Below are positions 25,301 through 38,697 of a stretch of DNA of 64,000 bases, one piece after another. A program made the translations under genes and the position numbers. The notes under the pieces were generated by a model. That model ran no database searches and was not told where the DNA came from. It worked only from the letters and a program-made list of their open reading frames with translations. Numbering within the stretch: the stretch's first letter is position 1; the number at the start of each line of letters is the position of its first letter. This DNA comes from Cristatella mucedo (lineage: Eukaryota > Bryozoa > Phylactolaemata > Cristatellidae), in assembly GCA_009760855.2 (NCBI GenBank), contig WPIO01000023.1, forward strand, positions 559,501-623,500. Direction: 5' to 3'.

Positions 25301-28300
25301 TGTACACGTACCTGCTTACACTGTGCCTGATGTTACCACCAATCATTTGGTAATGCTTTCGATACAGCATTCGTAAAGTGCCTAGAAAGAGATTCAGTTC
25401 TCTGACGGCATTATAGAAATGTATTAATATCTATTATTACTCACCCAATTACCTTCAGTCAATAGTCAAATTCGGAAGAAAGGGTGTCATGATATGGTAG
25501 TGCTTCAGCAGAAATGGCATAGGAGCCCAGCACTGAATACCCGGCACAATGACCTAGGACGACTGTTTAGACCTTCAAAATGTAGGACCTCCAAGAACGA
25601 TGGCATTTCGAGGACTGGATTGTAGTTTCCAGCTCGACACCGATCCCAAGTCAACCGCTGCCTGTTTTTTAACAATTTATAAGAATGCTGTTACCCTCCC
25701 TAGGTGGTTTTAAAGACTGGCAAGTCACTCCATACCTTAAAACACAATCGTGCATTTCCTGGATGAAGTCGAGGGACGGTTATGGCAGCTGGCCCTCTGT
25801 ATTACGACTATTGATGCACTTTATATTTACTTGCAACAAGCTTGGAGTAGCATAGCGCCTAGGTTTGCAAGTGTCTGATCAGTTCCATGCCTGGGCGAGT
25901 ATGACAGGTCCTTTCAAATATGGGATGTGATGTGCAACGTCATACGAGCACAATAAATTAACTAAACATGATAATTGCAAAACATGTTACTTTTCTCATT
26001 TCAAACAGTTTGCATACTTCTGGTTTCCCAAACATTCGATAATTACTAAACATGCCAGTGGGTAGGAGGAAGGAGCCGTCATGATGGCTGCCCCAGCCGT
26101 CCAAATGCTTTTGTGTTTGAGTGCTTATACTTACAGTAGCAACTGATGATGGTCCAGCAGTTATGGTCCTCACCAGCTACAATAAAACAAATTAAAGAAC
26201 ACTTGACAGTTGTCAAAAAAATTTGTTCTGCCTGCCACTGGCACTTTCTAATGACAAATCAGTACATTCAAAGCCATTATCATATCCGACGGCACCTACA
26301 AAAGTAGCAACTTATAAAAAAAAGCTTGGACACAAACAAGCAATGAAACTTATTATATCAAATGATACCTCAAGACGGCAAATTTGGCAGAGAGCTTAAA
26401 AGTGCAATCGAGCACAGTGCATGACCGAGGAAATAACAACTGAAAGAGCAGAACTGCATCGCATTAGTAAAAGACTCGAGGAAGCAAAACCTTAAAAAAT
26501 CATAAGAGAACAGGAATATTTAAATTGAAGCCAAAATTAGCTTATAAAGTTAGAATTATATTACGAAGACAGAGCATTGCTAAGTCAAGAAAATCAAACT
26601 AGCAGTACATAAAAAGGAAACTGAAGATGTTTACAAAAAATGCCGTCATAGCTTAGCAATCGCTTAATTGAAACCATGAAGACAGCCCTTCATGCTGCTT
26701 CAGAAATGAAAATTACGAGAAACTTTTAAATGCTGACAAAAACTTGACATCTCCAAACAAGCAAATAGCAGAAAATATGATTACTCAAGAAGTCAGGCTA
26801 CTATAAACCAAGAAAAAGTGTAACATTCAATTAAACTGGTCCTCAAACACTGAACCAGCAGGCATAAGCGACACGGCTAACAGAACCCTCAATCTCAAGC
26901 TGAGGCAAGATAGGACCGTCAACAGCACTCTGTTTTGACATTCCCGAATTGGTGAACTCGAGTCACTTTTAGGCCCCTTTATTCTTTGGCTCCAGCCTAT
27001 CTCTAAGATCTACTCCCCTACCAGGCCAATCGTCGTACCACCCACTTTTCGGAATCCACCAGTTTACCAATACCTCGTACAAGCCTCAAATCCTTTGGAG
27101 ACCGTGCATTTAGTTCATATGCTCCCAAAGCCTGGAACTCCCTCCCGACTTGCGTCAGAAATCCCCTGACTTGACCACATTTAAAAAGAACTTAGAAACG
27201 CCTATTTAGGACAGCCTTTAGTGGGTCCCTGAGATTCGTCCTTCATGTGCTTATGCGTGCTGACACTGTGCATGCTGCCACTAACCACATTTGCATGCTG
27301 ACCCTGTGCATGTCACCCCTAACCATGTTATTCATGTTGTTTATCAAGCATGATATTACCCGTCATTCAATCGTGTTTCCCTTGCAGCAAATGTAAAGCA
27401 TCTAGAAAGAGATGGAGTTCTCTGAGGGTGCTTTATCAAGTGTATTATTATTACTATTATTAGTCGAATAAAGCTGCTTAGCAGTACCCTCATCAATTTC
27501 GTCGTACACTAACAGAACGTCTATTCGGCGGTTGAGGTAGCGACTGGCACCGAGTTTCGACTTCACTTTGTTGTACATCCTCCATTTATTGGAATGTAAA
27601 AAGCAGACGTGTTAGCATCAGGCATCTGCAGTTAGTCCTAAATATGGGCACCAGGCTAATTTTTAAAATATGTAGTCCAACATATGAAAGAGATCTTAGT
27701 TAGCTCCGGTCCAACAGCAGGTAAATAAGCTAATGTCAACAGCAGTTAAGAAGTTCTTGCTCTGACTCAGAATGCCTGAAACGCCTCAATTTTTCGATAA
27801 CTAGCAGGAATGCTACGATAATACTTGCCCCTTCGGACACTGAGGTCCTTTGATAACTATTAATCGGATCTCTTTCATTTGCTCACACAACATTGTCACA
27901 AAATGGCTTTGCTCTGCGGTTCCACAATATGAAACTTACTTCCACGACTCCAGCGCAAGAAACCGACTAATCCTCCTAGCTTAAGATGCAACGCAAACAC
28001 AGACTGAAACTGCTCCAAAAATAAAGTAAAAGCCACCCATACTTACACCGGCACCCTGCTGGCCAGTGATAACCTTTACGGGTTGCCGTGGATTGCCAGT
28101 GGCATGAATTAACCTTGTCTGAGGTTGCAGGGGCTGCTGGAGAAGCGCAGTACCAGTTTTGGTGGTCGATAAGGCATTGGCAGGTGATGGTGATGCTGCA
28201 GAAATTCCAGGTACAGTGCTGGTACTACCTGAGGCTGACGATGACACATTTGTAGCTTGCGTGACATCATAATTTTGAACCTGAAGGATGTATGCGTCAG

Positions 28301-31300
28301 CCGTAGGCACAGCAGACCATGTCAGCTCCAGTGAGGTCGTGCTTGCTCTCACGAGCTGCACACGGCCAGGTGCAGGTGGCTTCTCTGCAGTGTCAGAAAT
28401 GTAGCAAACCATGAGCACATGCTTAAGTAGAAGTTTATGTAAAAGTTTAAAGCACAGTTTATGTAAACACAAGTTTCTCTACTTAAGTGTTAGCATAGTA
28501 AGTTCAGCACACAAGGAGTATGCCAACCGCATGTGCAATCTGGTGTGATGAGCACTGGATATAAACATGTCTCCATAATACAGGTAGACGGCTGGCTACA
28601 CTGTCACCGAGATAAGTACACCTGAAGCTCGGAATCATCACTTACACGCAGGTGCAAAAGAACTTTTGCAGTGTGACCGCAGGTGCTGTGACGGCCATTC
28701 TGTTCGCATAATAAAAGGATTTTATATGATGCCATGCACCCAAAAGTTTCGAATAACAAGTAAAAATATTTATTGACAATCCACTAACAATATGTATGCT
28801 GCTGGAATGCATGAATTCAATGTGTTGTTGCTCCACCACGATTCTTAACGACCTCCCTTGTCTGCAAAGGCATCGAGGCCACGAGCTTCCGCATTGACTC
28901 CTCTGTATTCCACAGAGCCCGAATTTTACTAAAAAGATCGGCTGTGCATGTAAGCCAAACACCCTGCCTCGGTCGCCTGTCGGTGTCGTCCCGTGCTCTA
29001 TGGGGTTGAGATCCAGCGACTGACTGGGCCAATGCATTAGCATGACACCGAATTCTTCAAAAAGAGCTTTACTGACTTAGCTGCACCCCTTGAGTCATTA
29101 CCTTGTTGCCCAATATACCCGTCTCCAAGCAGATCGTTTGCATTTTGCATTCTGACTTTCTTGACCACCCCAGTGTGTGTATACGTGTTGGTCCATAATA
29201 CCTTCGATCTGATGCAGAGCTCCAACAGCTTTCTCGGCAAAGCAGCCCCATGCTATCACAGACTTCCACCCGAATTTCACGGTAGGTTGAAGGCAGTCAT
29301 GTCGATAAGCCCCATCTTTCCTTCGGCTAACCCTTATTCGTCGCTTTCCCAAATATTGTAAACTCACTTTAGTCTGTTGAAAAAACAGAACTCCAGTCGT
29401 CTTCTTCCAGAGGGCAGGGTCGTAGACCCATTATAAGTAGTGGTAAAGTCGTAGGGCCCACTATAAGCAGTCTGCCTCATGCTGGCGAGCAGAGGTTTGT
29501 GTTTTGCAACACGCCGCAAGTTGCCACTCTTAGCCAGCCTCCTACGGACCTTATTAATATCGACCAATCCCTGTAGTGCCTGTACATGACTGCGAGGTCT
29601 CGAAGTGTGGCGGTTCAGTTCCAAAGTGCTACCATCTTAATGAGCCAGTCACCCGTGGCATTGATCTTTCGGGGCCAGCACTATTCAGCTGCTCGGGCCA
29701 AAGATCCAGTACCCGAATATTTGTTGAGATTATAGCAAACAGTAAGTTTGCTAATCTCTAGCCTCTGTCCAATTTCACGATTGCTAAGGTCACGTTAATA
29801 ATAACAATAATAATAATGCACTTGATAAAGCGCCCTCAGAACTCAATTTCTTTCTAGGTGCTTTACATTTGCTGCAAAGGGAAACACAATTGAATGGTGA
29901 GTAATATCATGCTTGATAAACAACACGAATAACGTGGTTAGGGGTGACATGCACGTTGATGCAGCACTGTCAACATCCCCTTAACATAGTAACTGCTGTG
30001 TTTACCGCCTGGCAATTCGTCGCTACATGCGACCGACCCAGAAGTTAGGAAGTGGACTGACATAATGCTACGGAGCAGTGCACAGACATACAATGAATGT
30101 TGATGCTATGAATGTTAATAAACCCAAAAAACTTCCACTGCCTTTACAGATAGCGAATCTTCAGCAAAACCGGTCTGGTTTTCAGTGATAAGCATCTGAA
30201 TAAGCCTACTAGGCTGCTCAAGAGAATGCATTGGATAACTCCTGGCCCACCTGAATTTCTTGATGCTCTGTGGCTTTGGTTTGTGATCTGGCAAGCCCGA
30301 ATACTGAAAATTAAAGGGTGTGAGGATTTTTTTGCACCTGAATGTAACTATCTACACAAATCCCCATAATGCGAATGCTAATACGTAATTACGAAAGCTA
30401 GGAAGAACGTTTTTCTTCTCAGATTCCTACGAACCAACAGCAATGCTTTAGCATTCCCTGAGAATAGCAATTTCGGAAGAACAAACTTCTAGTGAACCAC
30501 ACTCGGTGGCTTCAAATATCTGTCTTGATAATATTAAAGCTTACGAGAGGTACATCTACCAAATACAGATCCAGAGGTGCATGCATAAGATGTTATGCTA
30601 ATAAAACTTATTTTAAACGGTTTTTGTTTACATAGCCTTTTCTCAAACAATGCTAAAAAGGTCACTTTCTAAACACTCGAGAAGTATCTGAAACAGAGAT
30701 GATTAGGACAAGAATGTAGAAAATGCACCGAAACAGCACTAGGCTTGACTAGCATTACTCAACAAAAACAATGCTGTGGCATGTCAGCTCACCATACCAC
30801 CAAAAGCAAACCAATAATACACAACTCAATGGATATTTCCGGCAAAGATTGGGGCAAAGAATCGTGTAGAAGGGAACGGCTCATATAAATAAAAATCAAG
30901 ACATCTTTTATGCCCATGCCATTGGATATACTGTATCAGTTGTAGGCAGCTATAACTATAGAAATAAAATTAAAAATATTGCTTATACTGGAGACACCGA
31001 ATAGCTAGTTGACATCACAGGCCACAGAATCGATGCAGTTGGCATCCCGACTATAGTGGCTACGAAGGAAAATGGATAGACAAGCCGCGAGGGGAAGACA
31101 GACCTAGCTCATCTAAATAACACAGAATCAAAAATTGAAGTTAAAAATAGAACCAAGCTAATAGCAACATCGGCAAAATGATACACAGATACCGCCTATC
31201 CAAAAAATGCATGTCATCCCCAAATCCTACGAACACGACCACATTAACATGCAATGTCAGTGTCATCAGTATGAAAAAGAAAGCCGGGATTGCGAGTGTA

Positions 31301-34300
31301 AATGACATCGTAAAAAAAGCGAGGCTTAAACCGACCCTTGGGGTACCACATAAAGTGTTTTTACTCAGCATCAGCTCCAGGCGACTATGTAAACTGTACA
31401 CCCATTATTTCCCATAAGATGATGATGAGGCACAGCTATGAAGTCAAACCCTTTAACAAAACGCCGGTAGGTGAATAAATCCAGAAAACTGCATACTTGT
31501 CCTACATTCCTTTACGAGGACCAGTCCATAGCAGCTGCCACCTTTTCTGGATCTCAAAACGATATCTAAGATGATGGCTAATGTCGTGTTGTATCATTGA
31601 GTCAAAGAGGAATGGTCCTGGGGAAGTGTGGGAGCGAACACCGACAATGTCAAGAGGGGTAGGGCACTCGCCTTTGATGACCGGGCCGTGGGCTCAAGCC
31701 TTTCGACCTAAGTAAAGCGAGATTACATTGTCTAAGGGGGCTATATAAATAAAGTACATTCTTGACTCACTTTCCATGACTTGACTTTTCTTGACGTGTA
31801 ATTTGGGAGAAGCACGTTACATGAAAACTACATTCGCATATGATAATAGAGGCGCAAAAAGGGGAGCCGATATGGGCCGATGAGCTTGACAGCAAGAGAA
31901 ATTTGGTCAATGGTGTGGCTTTTTATGTGTTGGGGGATTAGACGTGGGCACTTAGGCAGACAGATCTGCAAGACATTGCAAGCATGTTGGAACACACTGG
32001 ATCAGAAGGGCTATCAAAGTAGACATTCCCAGAGAAGATGTCGATTCCTAGTGCAAAAAACAGAGAGAATGTAATAAGTCACAGATGAAGCTGGAATGCT
32101 ACCCGTGAGCTACATATTATCACCACCATAGGCAACATATCACTGGCTGAACAGACAGAACCGAAAATTTACAAGATTGCATAGCAGGAGCCAAGAAAGA
32201 TCTCAAATGTAAAAAAAGGGCTCGCAACAAAAGCTCATCTACCACGAGGTCTCAAAGATCCCGGAGTAATAAAAAAACATAGAATTAAAAACCTCCTGAA
32301 GTGGCTTCAGTGATGGCCGAGCAGTTCATTTTCGATGATGGATGTCAGATCGCTATTTACTCCTAGTTTTGTCTTTAAAATTAGCCATGCCTTTCAATTT
32401 GAACATGTAAGTGGTCATGTAACCTCCAGTGTAAAGTCGTGAGAAACATCAATTTTGGGAAGCACACAGCAAGCCTTCATGCAGGTCTAACTGCAGCCCA
32501 GCTAGGCAATAATAAATGTCTAGGGGAAGGCTCACTGCCTGATGCAGTTGGAATGCAAGTAAAGCATAACAAGACAGGAAAGTTGCGGGCTGAAGCAGTC
32601 ACATCAAGTCATTCGGCATTCTTCTAAAAGGGGGTATACCATGCGTTAGAACTAGCTTGCTTGAGCCCCGTAAACATTTTCTGGCCACGTACTTATTCAA
32701 GCATTCATCAGTAACAAAGCAACAGCAACTGATCGTTTCAGGAACACAAACCTACCAGTTTCAAGGTACCACAGATCCTTAAAACAAACTTGGTTATTCC
32801 ATGCTTTCCGATAGCCATCCCTGCCACTCCATATGTATAAGCGTGAATTAATTGAAACACAGCAGTGGCCAGCACGTGCCCGTGGAACAGCATCCTCATA
32901 TACTTCAACTGCAAGGGGCTCCCACGTCAAGGTCTCTGAAACAGTGTGATAGAAATGCAAGTAGCAAAGCTATCGGTATCACTAAGGACTGAAGGCCAAG
33001 GCTAGCAAGACGTAATGCTCTTTACCTCTTATTCAGAAATGAGTTAGCCACAGTATTCAATGAATGCATTCAAAATACCATAGGAAAACTTACATTATGT
33101 GCAAGGAAGGTGTGGATTAATATAAGCGCAATAATAACAACCTAAACACAGCCAAGACAACTGCCAAACAAGTTAATTGTGCATGTTTTCTGTACCTAGT
33201 AGTCCAACCGAGGCGGTAGCATGCACAATCCAGTAAATTTACTGCTTTCTCATATTAATCTCAACCGGTAGTATTTTAGGCGCTAATTTTGCAAAAACCC
33301 AGCAGTTTCAGATTTGTGTAAATTCCCATGATGGGTAGATTTTTTGGGCCTGCACTGTTATGTATGTATATTAGTTCATAATCTCTATCCCAGAACTTTA
33401 CATAGCTACAGGGCTCGAGCCCATGACCTTGGTTGCTTATACTTGACAACATTGGAAAGACATACATCAAGTGAAACCAAGCAGAGGAAGTGCATACCTA
33501 GATTAAGTGAAGCCAGTGCATTAGTACATTTCCACTCCTTCTCGTGCGTAGCAACCTTGACGTCTTCCATGACAAGCGGCACCCAGCCACCAAAGACAAA
33601 CATCCTGCAACAACAGTGTACAGATCAGTATAGCAAGTGAGTCAGCACATAGCTCAGAGGTCACGATACCAAAACGTGCAAGAACATACCTGTTGCCAAT
33701 AATGTTTGCAGAATGCAGGCTTCTGGGCAAAGGCGGAAGTCCCTGAAGCTCTGGCTTAGTCCACACCAGACTGTCTGGAATGGAGGCCAATGAAAAAGCT
33801 AGCCGACCACACCTGCAGCAGCTACTGCATTAATTTGACAATAGCAGACAGAGCTGCAATATATCGAGATGATTTATAGAAACTAACTAATCAGTACCTA
33901 GATTCAGCATCCAGAGATCCCCTAGTCGGCACCCACTCATCCCACCATAGATGATAAGTGATGGTGAAGGGTCTTTGCCACCTGTATAGACTGCAGCACT
34001 GTGCGATTCGCGGGGTGAAGGTGGTGTGCCCGAAGCACTTGGATACTCCCAGCAAAGCGTTACCGAGTTCGGCTTCAGCTCCAAAATGTGAAGATCATTG
34101 AGATACCTGAACAACAAATATAAATTTGTTTAAGATGCATCCATCGTTAATAAAAGATCACTACCCTGGTGAAAGCACACCACAAGCAACTAGATCAGTT
34201 CTGAGTTGAGATGAGAATCTTATATATTCCACTACAAGAATCAACTTGTCAATATATGAGATGTGTGCCGTTTCGACACAAATCCTGACATGGTTGTGTA

Positions 34301-37300
34301 AACAAACATGAAACAGAACCCAAGCTTCCACAAAGATACAAGGTGTAGCCATATGAGTCACTGTCAAAGTACAAGTAAGGGTCAGCTGATTCAACACCCT
34401 CGTTTGTAAAGCCACAAAATAGCCTTCACCTAGCTATCAACACTGCTTGCACTAGGCAATAAAGGATCGTTCATCCACGATCTCGGTCGTGAAGACCTTA
34501 CCCCCCCCCAGCTAAGACCTATGGGTACCTAACAGTAATAGAATGTGATATGCCCTCTGCCCAACCAGATAAGCACTTAATGAGCATCTTCGATGTAAAC
34601 TGGGTAATTTTATGGGTTGCACAATAGGTCATAGGTTACAATACCGGAAACTTAATAATTATAAAGGGCGTTCTGCTTGTTTTACTCTATCTTAACCAGC
34701 CAGAATGCATCAATTCAAGATTGCTATGCACGACAATGACTAGCTTACCTAACTATCTTCTGTGAGCTTTCCACACTACCCTGCTGATTCCATACCCACC
34801 CTACTAATCTTCACTGTCTTGCATCTTAAGTGCTTTAATTTAGTATCTACGTGTTAAGATTGTAACGAGTTCCACAACTCACCAATCTGAGAGCTCAAAG
34901 AATTTCCATTGCCTGCTAAAAGCAAGGTGATAGCCATCAAGGCTCTTCAGCTGCTTTATAAAAGGGGCAGTTGGATCAACTGACCTTTAATTTAATTTAA
35001 TTTGAAAATACGCCAGTGATGCATTTCACGGCATTCGGATTTTCGAGTTGGGATTTTAAAACCATTACCAGCAGACATCTAAAGGACATGGTGCCTTCCA
35101 AACATGCTGTCAAACCTGCTCCATGTATAAGCAACGGCATAACTATCAATGGCCTTGGTGGACAAATAGTTCAAGTCGCTCGACCTGCTATCAAGAAACA
35201 AGTTCAAGCTCTAGTTTAGCTCACTGAAATTTTGGAACTCTGGTCTCTCCTTAGCCATCGGGCTCGGTATTTTCAAGCTCCTTTAGTTGCTGCACTAGAT
35301 ATGGCATAGCCTACTGCCCCCTCAGCGACAGCAGTTACTGAGTCTTAGTGCAGGGATAAGGTGCTAGCACTTCACGATCCAAGTAGTGAGTTCAAGTTCT
35401 GAAGGCAGCCATTTCTATTGCCTGGTGCAAGCAGGAGTGATAGCTCTTTTAAGAAGGCTCTTTAGTTGCTACATAAACGTTAAGCTGTTAAATCAACTGG
35501 CTCACTTTTTTTTGTTACTGCATACTAGTCCCATCTTCCATCTTGACTACGAGTATTAATTAAGTTGCAACGAGTCATGACTATCACCAGCGATATGGCA
35601 CAGCAGTCTGAAGCAGGCACAAAAAGGAATTTTGAAAATACAACAATGCAGACCTGGGAATATTAAGAGCAAAACTGATTTTACCTGAACTGGGATCAAA
35701 GATGCAACATTGCGAACACAAAAAATGTTACAAGTCGAGTTGCAGAAAAAGCTTGTTTTTGTAATTGTTTTAACACAATTAAATGTTTCCCATGAGCCCA
35801 TAGTATATGTGGAAGGGTAGCTCACAGCATTCTTAGCAATCCAGTAAGTTATTGGCTGTGACTCGGTTATCTGGTGTTCATTATTGGCACTACTCCAAAG
35901 GCCTGGCAGCCGTTCTTTTCCTGTCTAGCAAAGCTTACTGCTCTACCAAAAGTTGATTTCCAAGATCGTTGGTCCTCTAGATAGCGGGTTCCCCACACCA
36001 CTCAGGCAACTGGTCCCCAAAACCCTATCCGACAGTTGGTCCCAAAATAGCCATACTCAGTTACTGAATGTAGATTGCTAAGCATGCTTCATTCCGAATC
36101 AATCTCTATTCAATGCACATGAATGTAGAATGCTTAAAAAACATTATTGTACACATTGTCACAAATGGACGTTTAAGTAAGATCTGCAAGTGACTGCTCT
36201 TAGCATCCCATTACCTTAGCTACTGTGTATCATAATAATACGACATCTACTCTCCAACTGCCGACTATGGCACATCTTTTTCAGCGGTCCTGAACTGCTA
36301 CTTCTATGCTACTCACTACCTCAACTGCTTTCCTAACTCTGCTATGCTTCCCACTTTCTCTTTGTTGCGTGAGACAAAGTCTGTTGGCTACCGAATGCGT
36401 ACCGAAAGCCGCTTAGGCTGTGAGTGCGCTATACAAAACTCTCCTGCGTAACACCCACATGGTCTTTATGACTTTGTGGAGTTACTGACGGAGATACATT
36501 ACATTACATTAGCAGAGTGCCCTGAGATGACTAAATCTCTTTTTAGGCAAGACATCTTATAGCAAAAATGGAATTAAGCACCACAACTACGACCAAGCTG
36601 AATGGGGGACCAACTGTTCCGAAAAAGTCTACAATGCTGCTATGATATACCACTGGCACGATCAAGTCAAACAGCTGTGCCGTAACGTTGAAAACCAGAT
36701 GTCCCTGCTTCATGGCTGGATGCTCTAAGATCACATGATACTTGACATTGCTTCTGCTTACACTAGACTAAGCATATGGTGCTAAATAATCGTATTCCAT
36801 TCCATTATAATCAAAGTTAATAATGCATCGTCGGTATCGTGGCTATGATCAAAGGTACTATTAACTCGCCATTCTTCCTCCATAACATGGCGCTAAGCTT
36901 CTACTGGGCCATGATAACCGAGGAGGTAAGGTGCTCACTCTTTACGACCAAGGTCGAGGTTCGAATCCTGCAGTTGAGCGACCTTATATTGCCAACTGCA
37001 ATCAGTGGTGATAGCCGATAAGGCTCTTCCGAAGCTATACAAATGAGGCTGTTAAATCAGCTAAGATTTTTCTTTTCTTGCCAGTAAAACTTTTCTTGCC
37101 AGAAGAGTCAGAATATACTAGGTCAGGCAAAGCTCAACCAAGGAAATAGTACCATTGTTCAAGCGGTTGTTACCACAATTCCAACTTAAGATTTAGATCA
37201 GTGGTTCTCAACCTTCCTAATGCCGCGACCCTTTAATACAGTTTCTCGTGTAGAGGCGACCCCCAACAATAAAAGTATTGTGCGCGAAATGTGGAAATGC

Positions 37301-38638
37301 ATGTTTTCCCATGGCCTTAGGCAACCTTGTGAAAGGGTCGTTCGACCCCCAAAGGGGTCGCGACCCACAGGTTAAGAACCGCTGGTTTAGATTGTCACAT
37401 CCTAGAACAAGTCTGACTTAGGAGCAAGCACATTGTCAGTTGGGTAGGTGAATCTGCCGGTTGTGATGTCGTTAAAAACAGGCAAAAATAAAGGGGTTAC
37501 AGGCCCCTGTGGGCTGTAGGGTAGGCATACTCTAAAGGATTGGTCGACTCGGGCAAGCAAGTACGATTGGCAAAATACCATGTAATCCCGACAGCTCCCC
37601 TAGCACAGATGTTCCTCCATTCCCCTTCCAAGCAGACAACCAGACAGCTAGTAGCCACCGATCGACCAACAAGCTAACTCTCTACAAGCAATGGATTAGG
37701 CAGCAGATAGAGAACTTTAGACTAATAGCAGTCTACTGAATAAAATTAGTCGGTGCCAAAACGAACTATATGATTACTAACATTAAAACAGCTAATTCAC
37801 GAGGTAACCTATAGAACAGTAAATGGGACTTTGATTTTTACACTCAGCTTCACTTCCTCTCTGCTCTGTTTTCAATGGAAAACTGCTAGAGTCGGCTAAA
37901 GAAGAACCAGCAAAACCCGACATATATTGTGACGTCACAACATACCATAGGCGAAGGTTATTGCCTCGGGCATGGGAAGGCTAATTAACCCCCAAACTGA
38001 TACACCTTTACTTGAAACCAAACGGAGCTCCCATCTTCTAGCACAAGTAAATTTGGTGTGCTTCAGTCATGTTTACGTTTTCTTAATCACCCACCACTAG
38101 TCATGTTAACAGCTTTGAGGCCTCTAGAAGTTGCTGCTAATGCAGTCCAAATCAGATCAGACACAGCTAGCATGCCTTTAAGCACAAGCCGGAAACATTT
38201 AGCACTACCTATCAATGAGCAAAATCTATATATCACTGAGTAGTGATGAGCCACTCAGCTGTTGGAAAGCTTTAGCACTTCTACAACAGGCACTTATATT
38301 ACATCAGACAACAAGTCGAATGCCACCAGGCCAGCACAAAAGTACCACAAGTAGTGAAATCTCTCTACCCTGGCTCAAACTCATGCACGTTCTTAGCAAA
38401 TATTATTTGCTGGATTGTCTGCTTAAGCTACATAGAGCTAAAAGAACGCCGAGATATGTCCCTACACTAGAAAGACAAAGGATGTATCGTATTGCTCTTG
38501 GGTTAATCCACGACCTTGCAACCATTCTTGATGTCTGTCAAAGCCAGTAACCTATATTGGCAGATGATGGAGACCAGCATTATCTCAATACAGCTACCAT
38601 GCTTGTACTGCATGACAAGCCAGTCACGAGCAAAGGCG

Positions 38639-38697
<59 letters not shown>

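Noticed and set aside
31880-32074. Possible retroelement coding scrap
   Set aside because: I compared it with reverse transcriptase, integrase and gag motifs and found no convincing match.
38215-38550. 111-codon + strand ORF in HCF-1 intron 3
   Set aside because: No recognisable domain, opposite strand to the host gene, no splice or promoter context. Likely chance.
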